This document shows, in pieces, positions 1-7,887 of a stretch of DNA of 64,000 nucleotides. The position numbers and the translations under genes were made by a program. The stretch comes from Sodaliphilus pleomorphus (GTDB taxonomy: Bacteria > Bacteroidota > Bacteroidia > Bacteroidales > Muribaculaceae), in the NCBI RefSeq assembly GCF_009676955.1, contig NZ_CP045696.1, positions 248,001 through 312,000 on the forward strand. The letters run 5' to 3'. How positions within the stretch are numbered: the first letter of the stretch is position 1; each line of letters starts with the position of its first letter. Below the pieces are notes generated by a model that was given only the letters and a program-made list of their open reading frames with translations, was not told the origin of the DNA and searched no databases.

Positions 1-510
1 ACAATCGACATAGAATATTTCGGTCCAATGAAGTGGACCACCCAAAACGAGCTCATGATTGATATGTTGCAAGGGGTAATCAACGACGAGCTCAATCAAA
101 AAATCAGAGAAGAGGAGGCAAGCTCCTATGGTGTGAAGGTGATGTGCGATATCAATGAGACGATGCCCGTCTTTGTGATCGCATGCAGTTTTGACACCAA
201 CAATGAGAAAAAAGACGAGCTGCTTGCCATCACAAGAAAATATTTCAAATCACTCACAAGCAAAGGAGTGTCGCAAGAGGAGTACAACAAGGTGTACAAC
301 CAGCAGGTGAATCAATACTACTTCGGGCTGCAATCCAACGATTTCTGGGTCTATACATTATATCTCAGGACGTTGGGCATCAACTATGAGCGCGACTTGA
401 ATGCCTCGCTGGGAACAATGAGCAACTTGAAATTCAATCTGTTTATCAAGTCGCTCAGGCTCAACGACGAGCTCACCACGGTGATGGAAGGCTTGCCCAA
501 AAAACAATAA
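1..510 (+). CDS. M16 family zinc peptidase, C-terminal part (partial)
   Basis: The reading frame is open from base 1, so the gene starts upstream of the window; the 169 visible residues are the carboxyl end. The pattern of a leucine-rich helix, then an IREEEASSYGV motif, an acidic-hydrophobic strand, and a helix with KGVSQEEYNKV matches the non-catalytic C-terminal M16 domain of PqqL-like secreted or periplasmic peptidases. The HxxEH zinc site lies in the N-terminal half and is not visible, so activity cannot be judged. The gene converges on the phosphorylase gene, with a hairpin between them. Family assignment rests on motif resemblance only. Confidence 0.7.
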   Translation, partial: TIDIEYFGPMKWTTQNELMIDMLQGVINDELNQKIREEEASSYGVKVMCDINETMPVFVIACSFDTNNEKKDELLAITRKYFKSLTSKGVSQEEYNKVYNQQVNQYYFGLQSNDFWVYTLYLRTLGINYERDLNASLGTMSNLKFNLFIKSLRLNDELTTVMEGLPKKQ

Positions 511-550
511 AAAAAAACATCTCGGCAGGAAATAATTCTTGTCGAGATGT
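511..550 (-). terminator. Intrinsic terminator of the glycogen operon
   Basis: ACATCTCG (517-524) pairs with CGAGATGT (543-550), and the stem can extend inward through G-U pairs. On the minus strand the hairpin is followed by seven T (complement of 511-517). It lies about 50 bp after the phosphorylase stop codon and may also stop the converging peptidase gene. Confidence 0.75.
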
Positions 551-598
551 CTTGTATTGTGGCGGGGATCGTTTCCCCAACTGTTTAGGCAATGAGCC

Positions 599-3154
599 TT
601 AAATCCACTTCATATAGGCAAAATCCTGACGATGAGGCAGGTTCTTGTTCCATGGATACACGCGGAAGCCATAACGGAACACGCCCGAGTCCTTGATGTG
701 ATTCTTCATGTGATAGGTGACCACATCACCCTCTTGCTTGATTACCTTGAATGGTATGGTCTCGTGGAACTTGGTTTCGCCGTCCTCTTCACGATACACA
801 ACAAGTTCAATTCCAAGGTCCTTTCCAAGCCCGGCAGTGTCGAGTTTTATGGTAGCTTCGACTGCCTCACCATTGTTGGAAGCATTCTTGAGCGAATCGC
901 TGAGCTCAACATCCAAGGCATGCACTGCATCCCAGTGCTCGACCACGTTGTTTTTCCAAGCAACAATGTCCTTGGCAAGCGCATAATTGCTGGCGCGCAA
1001 CTTGGCGCTGCGTGCAGCCTCGGGAGCATAGAAACGCGTGATGTAGTCTTCAAGCATTCTCGACATGGTGAAGTGAGGAGCTATTGTGGCAATGCTGCGC
1101 TTGATGTACTGTATCCACTCGGGAGAGTATCCGCGTGAATTCTTGGCAAAGTACAGCGGAATGATTTCGTGCTCAAGCATTGAGTAAATAGTGGCAGCAT
1201 CGAGCTTGTCTTGCTGAGCTTGGTCGGTATAGGTGCGCTGGGCTGTGAGTGCCCAGCCAGCACCCTCGCGATAGCCCTCATACCACCAGCCATCAAGCAC
1301 CGAGAAGTTGAGAAGGCCATTCATCTCGGCTTTCTCGCCCGATGTGCCCGAAGCCTCGAGTGGACGCGTGGGGGTGTTCAGCCAAATGTCGACACCTGTG
1401 ATGAGGCGCTTAGACACTGTCATGTCATAATTCTCGAGGAAAATAATCTTGCCCAGGAATTGCGGCATCTTGCTTATCTCAACAATTCGCTTGATGAGGT
1501 CTTTGCCTGCGCCGTCGGCCGGGTGAGCCTTTCCTGCATAGATGAATTGAACGGGATATTTCTCGTTGTTGACAATCTTTGAGAGTCGGTCGAGGTCGCT
1601 GAAGAGCAGATAGGCACGCTTGTAGGTTGCAAATCGGCGAGCAAAGCCTATGAGCAGGGCATTGGGATTGATCTTGTCGACAATCGAGAGAATGCGCGAG
1701 GGGTCGCCTTGGTTCTTGAGCCAGTTCTCGCTGAAGTCACGTTTTACAAAATTGATGAATTTGTTTTTAAGACGCATGCGCATGTCCCATATTTCCTGGT
1801 CGGGCACTTTGAGAATTGGAGCCCAGGTCTTCTCGTCCTCCTGGTGCTCGATATAGTCGTCGCCCAGCACGCGGCTGTAGTATTCTTTCCACTCGCTGGC
1901 AGCCCAGGTGGGCATGTGTACGCCATTGGTCACATATCCCACATGCGACTCTTCGGGAGCATAGCCCTTCCAAATGCCGGCAAACATCTTGCGCGACACT
2001 TGACCATGGAGCCAACTCACGCCATTGCTTTCCTGTGTTGTGTTCAAAGCAAACACGCTCATCGAGAAACGCTCGTTGGTGTCGGGATTCTCTCGGCCCA
2101 TGTTCATGAGGTCTTGCCACGAGATACCGAGCTTGGCAGGGAACTCGCCCATGTATTTTCCAAAGAGACCCTCGTCGAAGTAGTCATGACCAGCCGGCAC
2201 AGGTGTGTGGCAGGTATATAGCGATGTGGCCCGCACAATCTCGAGTGCCTCTTGGAAATTCAAACCGTCGTCCTGGACGTAGTCGACAAGACGTTGCAGG
2301 TTGAGCAAGGCAGCATGCCCCTCGTTGCAGTGATACAGCTGGTTCTTGATGCCCAGCTTCTTGAGCATGAGCACACCACCTATGCCAAGCATATACTCTT
2401 GCTTGATGCGGTTTTCCCAATCGCCGCCGTAGAGCTGGTGAGTGATGGGGCGGTCCCACTCGCTGTTGAGGTCGATATCGGTATCCATGAGATAGAGCTT
2501 CATGCGTCCCACGTTCACCCGCCAAATGTTGGCATAAATCACGCGGCCAGGATAGGGCACCTCAAGTATCATCTGCTTTCCGCTCTCGTCGAGCACAGGC
2601 TCTATGGGCAGCTGATTGAAATTCTGAGCCTCATAGTTTGCAATCTGTGTGCCATCCATCGAAAGCGTCTGGGTGAAATAGCCATAGCGATACAGGAAGC
2701 CCACGGCAGTCATTGGATAGCGGCGGTCGGAAGCCTCCTTGATATAGTCGCCTGCAAGAATGCCCAGACCACCTGAATAAATCTTGAGTGCATTGCACAA
2801 TCCGTACTCCATGCTGAAGTAGGACACCGAGGGCACATCGGTGCGCATGGGCTGCTTCACATACTCCTTAAAATGAGCGTAAACAGTATTGATGCGCTCC
2901 ATCATGACATCGTCTTTCAGAATCTCGTTAAGACGGTCGGTAGTTATCTTTTGCAGCATCATCACCGGGTTTTCGCCTGTGGCGCGCCACAGTTCCCGGT
3001 CCAAGTCGTGAAAGAGTGACTTGCCTTCGCTATTCCACACCCACCACAAGTTTTTGGAAAGCTCATCAAGCTTTTTCAACTTTGGGGGAAGATCTGATTT
3101 GATCGTGATGTTTCTCCAAACGGGTTCGTTGGTGTTACTTACTTGTATTTTCAT
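599..3154 (-). CDS. glgP: Alpha-glucan (glycogen) phosphorylase, DUF3417 type
   Basis: This 851-residue cytoplasmic enzyme should release glucose 1-phosphate from glycogen using phosphate and pyridoxal phosphate (PLP). The N-terminus carries the DUF3417 helix (LDELSKNLWWVWN, about residues 28-40) typical of the short, non-allosteric bacterial alpha-glucan phosphorylases. The PLP segment EASGTSGEKAEMNG is present; its lysine is residue 608, corresponding to the PLP lysine of glycogen phosphorylases. Length is normal for this subfamily. It follows the glycogen synthase gene by 48 bp on the same strand, and the only terminator seen lies downstream, so the two are probably co-transcribed. Synthesis and breakdown would then be encoded together, as is usual in Bacteroidales. 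Confidence 0.93.
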   Translation of the reverse strand: MKIQVSNTNEPVWRNITIKSDLPPKLKKLDELSKNLWWVWNSEGKSLFHDLDRELWRATGENPVMMLQKITTDRLNEILKDDVMMERINTVYAHFKEYVKQPMRTDVPSVSYFSMEYGLCNALKIYSGGLGILAGDYIKEASDRRYPMTAVGFLYRYGYFTQTLSMDGTQIANYEAQNFNQLPIEPVLDESGKQMILEVPYPGRVIYANIWRVNVGRMKLYLMDTDIDLNSEWDRPITHQLYGGDWENRIKQEYMLGIGGVLMLKKLGIKNQLYHCNEGHAALLNLQRLVDYVQDDGLNFQEALEIVRATSLYTCHTPVPAGHDYFDEGLFGKYMGEFPAKLGISWQDLMNMGRENPDTNERFSMSVFALNTTQESNGVSWLHGQVSRKMFAGIWKGYAPEESHVGYVTNGVHMPTWAASEWKEYYSRVLGDDYIEHQEDEKTWAPILKVPDQEIWDMRMRLKNKFINFVKRDFSENWLKNQGDPSRILSIVDKINPNALLIGFARRFATYKRAYLLFSDLDRLSKIVNNEKYPVQFIYAGKAHPADGAGKDLIKRIVEISKMPQFLGKIIFLENYDMTVSKRLITGVDIWLNTPTRPLEASGTSGEKAEMNGLLNFSVLDGWWYEGYREGAGWALTAQRTYTDQAQQDKLDAATIYSMLEHEIIPLYFAKNSRGYSPEWIQYIKRSIATIAPHFTMSRMLEDYITRFYAPEAARSAKLRASNYALAKDIVAWKNNVVEHWDAVHALDVELSDSLKNASNNGEAVEATIKLDTAGLGKDLGIELVVYREEDGETKFHETIPFKVIKQEGDVVTYHMKNHIKDSGVFRYGFRVYPWNKNLPHRQDFAYMKWI

Positions 3155-3202
3155 AAACTAAAATTTATGATTGCTAATTAAAACTTAAATCACTATTGTA
3201 TT

Positions 3203-4864
3203 TTATAATCCATCGGCATCGTCAACCATGCGGATTTCCACTTTTTTCAGCGCTTGCGAATAGGCCAGCTCATAGTATTGGATAAAGTTGTCCCATGAAG
3301 CGAGCTTCGAGGTCTTTTTGGCCGCATTCTTTGCCTTGCGCAACTCGGCAGGCATCATCGTGTAAACATTTGACAATCCTTGTGAAACCGCAGCAACGGT
3401 CTCGCTGTAGTTGGAGTCGGTGCGATGCACCACTTTCACGCCGGTGCGTGCAAGATTGTCACCCTCGGTGTCGAGCACCCACTGTCCAAATCCAGCCAAG
3501 TCGGTGGTGATTGTGGGCACGCCAAAGGCAATGCTCTCGAGCGGAGTGTAGCCCCAAGGCTCGTAGTAGGACGGGAAAATCGTGAGGTCGAAACCTATGA
3601 GCAACTGGTAGTAGCTCATGTTGAAAATTCCGTCGTTGCCGTTTAGGTAACTGGGCACATAGATGACTTTCACACTGTCGTCTATCACGTTGTGCAGACC
3701 GAGGAAATTTATTTTTGAATAAATGGGGTCGGTGTCAAAGTTGTGAATGTTGTGGGTGATGACAGGGTCAAAAAGCCTGGCTACTCTATTTTCCCTCATT
3801 GAGGCTTGCAAATCCTTTCTTGGCGATTCGGTCCAAGCCGGCACCATGATGAAGACCACAATCTTGCGGCTCAAGTTGTTGATGCGATTCAACTTGTCGC
3901 GTGTCATGTTGAGTGCATCGATTGTCACATCGAGGCCTTTGTTGCGAAATTCACAACGGCCCGATGTGCCCACGATGAGCGTATCGCTGCTATAGTCCTC
4001 ACCAGTCAAGGCCCGCGCCACTTGCAGCAGCCTGGCGCGTGCATCTTCTCTTGCCTTGCTGAACTTGGAGCCTTTGGGCACATAATTTTGTTCAAAGGCA
4101 TTGGGGGTGACCAGGGGACGGCGTTCGAGCAGCTGCTCACACTCTCGGGCAGTGACATTGCTCACTGTTGTGAAGGCATCGGCCTGCTGAGCCGCTGCTT
4201 TCTCCAGCGAGTGCTTCGATTGCATGTTGAGCTCGGCGGCCATTTGGTCGCCGTTGTAGCCGCTCATGTAGTCATACAGTGGCTTGCCATTGCCACATAT
4301 ACTGCGGCCTATGCTTGTGGCATGGGTAGTAAACACGGTTGCCACACTCTGCAGCCGTGCCTTCACATAGAGCAGCCCCATGCCTGTAGTCCACTCGTCG
4401 AAGTGGGCCACGACATTTCTCACCTTTCCGCGTTGCCACAGCACGATGCTCTCGATGACGAGTGCCGCCCCATAGGCAAACATGCACGACTCGTCGTAGT
4501 CGCCATAGGCGTGCAGCGAGTCGACATGGTATTTCTTCCACATCTCGGCATAGAGATCGTTTTTGTACACATACAGTGAGTTGTAATCGACCAAGATGGC
4601 AACTGGCTTGCCAGGCACATCCCAATACCCTACCCTCACGGTCATGCCTGCGGGGAAAACAGCCTGTTTTTCCCAGTCATCGAGGGGAGTATTTGACTCA
4701 ATGAAAAAAGGTGATTCGTTGTCTTTGGACCACAGATCGGGCCCAATGAAAATCACATGATCATATCTTTTGCGAAGCGTTTTGGCCTTGGTTGAAAGAA
4801 CTGCATAAATTCCTCCTACTTTATTACAAACCTCCCAACTGGTTTCAAATAACAAATCAATCAT
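3203..4864 (-). CDS. Glycogen synthase, GT3 (eukaryote-like) family
   Basis: The 553-residue protein starts MIDLLFETSWEVCNKVGGIYAV, the N-terminal loop of GT3 glycogen synthases; the K/GG motif binds the nucleotide sugar. Other family features are HFDEWTTGMGLLYV (about 155-168), the TTHATSIGRSICG stretch, and FPSYYEPWGYTPLES near residue 430, which holds the catalytic-site glutamate of GT-B retaining transferases. GT3 is known from animals and fungi but is also the form used by Bacteroidetes instead of the GT5 GlgA. The donor (UDP- or ADP-glucose) cannot be told from sequence. It is first in an operon with the phosphorylase. A -7 element lies 27 bp and a palindromic operator-like site about 87 bp upstream of the start. 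Confidence 0.92.
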   Translation of the reverse strand: MIDLLFETSWEVCNKVGGIYAVLSTKAKTLRKRYDHVIFIGPDLWSKDNESPFFIESNTPLDDWEKQAVFPAGMTVRVGYWDVPGKPVAILVDYNSLYVYKNDLYAEMWKKYHVDSLHAYGDYDESCMFAYGAALVIESIVLWQRGKVRNVVAHFDEWTTGMGLLYVKARLQSVATVFTTHATSIGRSICGNGKPLYDYMSGYNGDQMAAELNMQSKHSLEKAAAQQADAFTTVSNVTARECEQLLERRPLVTPNAFEQNYVPKGSKFSKAREDARARLLQVARALTGEDYSSDTLIVGTSGRCEFRNKGLDVTIDALNMTRDKLNRINNLSRKIVVFIMVPAWTESPRKDLQASMRENRVARLFDPVITHNIHNFDTDPIYSKINFLGLHNVIDDSVKVIYVPSYLNGNDGIFNMSYYQLLIGFDLTIFPSYYEPWGYTPLESIAFGVPTITTDLAGFGQWVLDTEGDNLARTGVKVVHRTDSNYSETVAAVSQGLSNVYTMMPAELRKAKNAAKKTSKLASWDNFIQYYELAYSQALKKVEIRMVDDADGL

Positions 4865-4890
4865 GCTGATTATCTTGAATTTTACAGCAG

Positions 4891-4898
4891 CAAAGTTA
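4891..4898 (-). promoter_or_regulatory. -7 promoter element of the glycogen operon
   Basis: On the minus strand this reads TAACTTTG, an exact match to the Bacteroidetes -7 consensus TAnnTTTG, 27 bp before the synthase ATG. No clear -33 TTG sits at the usual 19-22 bp spacing. Confidence 0.5.
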
Positions 4899-4950
4899 CA
4901 AAAAATATCGCAATTTTGAACCTATTTTTCATTCATTCGTGAAAAAGCAA

Positions 4951-4964
4951 TGCAAACGTTTGCA
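4951..4964. promoter_or_regulatory. Perfect 14-bp palindrome, LacI-family-like operator
   Basis: TGCAAACGTTTGCA is a perfect inverted repeat with the central CG and the GCAAAC/GTTTGC half-sites typical of LacI/GalR-family operators (PurR and CcpA sites look alike). It lies about 53 bp upstream of the -7 element of the glycogen operon and just beyond the dnaK terminator. Placement suggests regulation of glycogen genes by a sugar-responsive LacI-family protein; no such regulator gene is in the window. Binding is inferred only. Confidence 0.5.
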
Positions 4965-4982
4965 CTACCTAAAACCACAAGG

Positions 4983-5022
4983 AAAAAAATCCCGGCACAT
5001 GCTGCTTGCATGTGTCGGGATT
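4983..5022 (-). terminator. Intrinsic terminator of dnaK
   Basis: AATCCCGGCACATGC (4988-5002) pairs with GCATGTGTCGGGATT (5008-5022) with one G-U pair and a five-base loop. On the minus strand the stem runs into seven T (complement of 4983-4989). It lies 40 bp after the dnaK stop codon. Confidence 0.85.
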
Positions 5023-5062
5023 ATTAAGATATGTGTGGGATGACAATTAGTTATCTTGTCAT

Positions 5063-6994
5063 TTACACCTCTTCGTAGGGGACATCTTCGGCGCCATTCT
5101 GGTTGTTGTCGCCGTTGCTATTGCCCGTCGTGCCGCCGGCGTTGGAACCTGCTCCAGGATTGCCGCCTTGGAATCCTGCTCCAGGATTGGCTCCAGGCTG
5201 GCCACCAGCCTGCTGATACATCTGGGCAAACTTGTCTTGCAGCTCCTTCATGGCGACATCGATGGCAGCTATATCTTGACTCTTGTGAGCATCTTTCAGC
5301 TTGTTGAGGGCTGCCTCAATCTCGCTCTTCTTGTCGGCCGGGAGCTTGTCGCCTGCCTCCTTGAGCGTCTTTTCGGTTTGGAAGATCATAGCATCGGCCT
5401 CGTTGATCTTGTCGATGCGCTCCTTTTCTTTCTTGTCGGCATCGGCATTGGCAGCGGCCTCGTCTTTCATCCGCTTGATTTCGTCGTCGCTCAGACCGCT
5501 CGAAGCCTCGATGCGGATGCTCTGCTCCTTGTTGGTGGCCTTGTCCACGGCCTTCACATTCATGATGCCGTTGGCATCAACCTCAAAGGTAACTTCGATC
5601 TGTGGCACGCCACGCGGTGCGGGGGCTATGCCGTCGAGATGGAACTTGCCCAGCGTCTTGCAGTCCTTGGCAAGCGGACGCTCACCTTGCAGCACGTGGA
5701 TCTCGACCGAAGGCTGATTGTCGACTGCCGTAGAGAACACTTGGCTCTTGCGGGTAGGAATGGTGGTGTTGGCATCGATAAGCTTTGTCATCACGCCACC
5801 CAGTGTCTCGATACCCACGCTCAGCGGCACCACATCGAGCAGCAACACATCCTTGACCTCGCCAGTCACCACGCCGCCTTGTATTGCAGCACCCACGGCG
5901 ACCACTTCGTCGGGATTCACGCCCTTAGAGGGCTCCTTGCCGAAGAATTTCTTGACAATCTCCTGCACTGCCGGGATACGGGTCGAACCGCCCACGAGGA
6001 TAACCTCGTCGATGTCGCTTGTCGAGAGGTTGGCATCGGCCAGAGCCTTGCGGCAAGGCTCAATCGTTCTTTGAATCAAGTCGTCGCACAATTGCTCAAA
6101 CTTGGCACGTGTCAAAGTCTTGACAAGATGCTTGGGCGTGTTGTCGACCACAGTGATATAAGGCAGGTTGATCTCGGTGCTTGTCGAGCTCGAAAGCTCA
6201 ATCTTGGCCTTCTCGGCAGCCTCCTTGAGTCGCTGCAAAGCCATCGGGTCTTTGCGCAGGTCGGTGCCTTCCTCTTTCTGGAAGTCATCGGCAAGCCAGT
6301 TGATGATGCGCTGGTCAAAGTCGTCACCGCCCAGGTGAGTATCACCGTTGGTGGCCTTCACCTCGACCACGCCGTCGCCCATGTTCAGGATTGAGATATC
6401 AAATGTGCCGCCACCCAGGTCAAACACTGCGATATTCTTGTCGTCGGTACCCTTGTCGAGACCATAGGCAAGAGCAGCAGCCGTAGGCTCGTTGACGATG
6501 CGCTCAACCTTGAGGCCTGCAATTTCACCGGCCTCCTTGGTAGCCTTACGCTGCGAGTCGTCGAAGTAGGCAGGAACTGTGATCACAGCCTTGTCGACCG
6601 TCTGACCAAGATAATCCTCGGCAGTCTTTTTCATCTTTTGCAGAATCATGGCCGAAATCTCTTGCGGAGTGTATTGACGACCGTCGATTTCCACACGAGG
6701 CTGATCGTTGCCATTATCTACCACTTTATAAGGAACTCGCTTAATTTCCTCGCCAACCTTGCTATAAGGCTCGCCCATGAAACGCTTGATCGAGTATACC
6801 GTGCGCGTTGGATTGGTGATAGCCTGGCGCTTTGCGGGATCACCCACCTTGCGCTCGCCACCATCGACAAAGCCCACAATCGAAGGCGTTGTGTTGCGGC
6901 CTTCACTGTTCGGTATCACTACCGGATTTTTTCCTTCAAGCACTGCTACACAGCTGTTAGTAGTACCAAGGTCAATACCAATTATCTTTCCCAT
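5063..6994 (-). CDS. dnaK: Chaperone protein DnaK (Hsp70)
   Basis: The 643-residue protein is a full-length cytosolic Hsp70. The nucleotide-binding domain shows [14 protein letters not shown] (residues 4-17), the phosphate-2 motif [14 protein letters not shown] and the adenosine motif [13 protein letters not shown]. The interdomain linker [11 protein letters not shown] and the substrate-binding domain follow. The tail is rich in Gly and Asn and ends in DVPYEEV, close to the EEVD-like end of many bacterial DnaKs. grpE and dnaJ are not adjacent, so the gene appears monocistronic, with its own terminator. The upstream region carries TTTG-N19-GACCTTTG as a candidate promoter. No CIRCE-type inverted repeat was noticed before the start. 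Confidence 0.97.
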   Translation of the reverse strand: MGKIIGIDLGTTNSCVAVLEGKNPVVIPNSEGRNTTPSIVGFVDGGERKVGDPAKRQAITNPTRTVYSIKRFMGEPYSKVGEEIKRVPYKVVDNGNDQPRVEIDGRQYTPQEISAMILQKMKKTAEDYLGQTVDKAVITVPAYFDDSQRKATKEAGEIAGLKVERIVNEPTAAALAYGLDKGTDDKNIAVFDLGGGTFDISILNMGDGVVEVKATNGDTHLGGDDFDQRIINWLADDFQKEEGTDLRKDPMALQRLKEAAEKAKIELSSSTSTEINLPYITVVDNTPKHLVKTLTRAKFEQLCDDLIQRTIEPCRKALADANLSTSDIDEVILVGGSTRIPAVQEIVKKFFGKEPSKGVNPDEVVAVGAAIQGGVVTGEVKDVLLLDVVPLSVGIETLGGVMTKLIDANTTIPTRKSQVFSTAVDNQPSVEIHVLQGERPLAKDCKTLGKFHLDGIAPAPRGVPQIEVTFEVDANGIMNVKAVDKATNKEQSIRIEASSGLSDDEIKRMKDEAAANADADKKEKERIDKINEADAMIFQTEKTLKEAGDKLPADKKSEIEAALNKLKDAHKSQDIAAIDVAMKELQDKFAQMYQQAGGQPGANPGAGFQGGNPGAGSNAGGTTGNSNGDNNQNGAEDVPYEEV

Positions 6995-7070
6995 AATTCT
7001 TATATTATTTATTTGTTATTAATCAATTTTGTCTTGTCTCGGCCTTTCGGCTTCGACACCCACTGATTGG

Positions 7071-7101
7071 CAAAGGTCGTGCCAAAAGAAGTCCAGGCAA
7101 A
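7071..7101 (-). promoter_or_regulatory. Candidate dnaK promoter
   Basis: Minus strand: TTTG (7101-7098), 19 bp, then GACCTTTG (7078-7071). This matches the -33/-7 Bacteroidetes pattern except for GA in place of TA. It would give a leader of about 70 nt before the dnaK start. Confidence 0.4.
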
Positions 7102-7130
7102 CAGGCAGCCGAGAACTGACATATTGACAT

Positions 7131-7164
7131 CAACAAAATATGCCTGCTGGAGAAGCAGGCATAT
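7131..7164 (-). terminator. Terminator after the outer-membrane barrel gene
   Basis: ATATGCCTGCT (7138-7148) pairs perfectly with AGCAGGCATAT (7154-7164), followed on the minus strand by TTTGTTG. It lies about 30 bp past the stop of the barrel gene and closes the LysM/barrel transcription unit. Confidence 0.7.
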
Positions 7165-7194
7165 CATAGTGTCAGTTTCGGGCTGCGCACTGTC

Positions 7195-7887
7195 TCACTT
7201 GAGGCGATAGAAATAGCCAAGTGTCACCATCACACTCATGCTATTGCTGGCCGAGAATGGATCGGTTTTGTGGTTGCTGAACACGTCGCCCAGCCCGTAG
7301 TAGAACCTTCCCTCGAGCTTGAACGACTGCTTGAGGCTCTGGAACCATTCAAGACCGAGCCCGGCCGAGATGCCATAATCGAGATGATTTTTCACCTTGA
7401 GCGTGTACTGGTCGACGTTCCGGTTGCTCGACGGGAAACCGTCGATCGCCTTCACATTGCTGTAATCAAAGTTTGACTTTTGCGACGAGGTTATCATGTA
7501 TCCTATCTCGGGGCCAGCGTTGAAAAAGCCGTGTATCTTGTTGTTGCCAAAATACACATGCGTGAGCACAGGAAGCTGTATATAGGTAAAACGGCGCTGA
7601 TAGGCGTAGTCATAACCGTCAAACTTTTCCTTCCACCCACGTTGCTCCACATTGAGTTCGGCGATAAGGCCGAAGTGTTTTTCCTCTACATATCGGAAGG
7701 CACCTCCCAGCACCACACCTGACTGTAACGACTGGGGCACACTCGGGCTGAAATTCACACGTGAGAAGGACGCACCCGCCTGGCCGCCTACCGAGATGTT
7801 GCCCTCGTAGTGGTTTTGGGCTATCGCCACCTGTGTCCAACTGTACAAGACAAGCGACAATAGGAATGTGAATGTTCTCATCTTCAT
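7195..7887 (-). CDS. Outer-membrane beta-barrel protein (porin/PorT-like superfamily)
   Basis: The start is set at 7887, not at an earlier in-frame ATG (7941), because MKMRTFTFLLSLVLYSWTQ gives a proper signal peptide ending AIAQ and because this ATG overlaps the upstream stop as ATGA. The mature 210-residue protein alternates hydrophobic and polar residues in short strands and ends in VMVTLGYFYRLK, consistent with an eight- to ten-stranded barrel of the outer membrane beta-barrel superfamily (OMP_b-brl, PorT-like). The overlap with the LysM protein implies translational coupling and perhaps a shared envelope role. The specific function is unknown. Confidence 0.75.
   Translation of the reverse strand: MKMRTFTFLLSLVLYSWTQVAIAQNHYEGNISVGGQAGASFSRVNFSPSVPQSLQSGVVLGGAFRYVEEKHFGLIAELNVEQRGWKEKFDGYDYAYQRRFTYIQLPVLTHVYFGNNKIHGFFNAGPEIGYMITSSQKSNFDYSNVKAIDGFPSSNRNVDQYTLKVKNHLDYGISAGLGLEWFQSLKQSFKLEGRFYYGLGDVFSNHKTDPFSASNSMSVMVTLGYFYRLK

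Noticed and set aside
5168..6394. A 408-codon open frame antisense to dnaK
   Set aside because: Shadow of a strongly biased gene; no motif or start signal.
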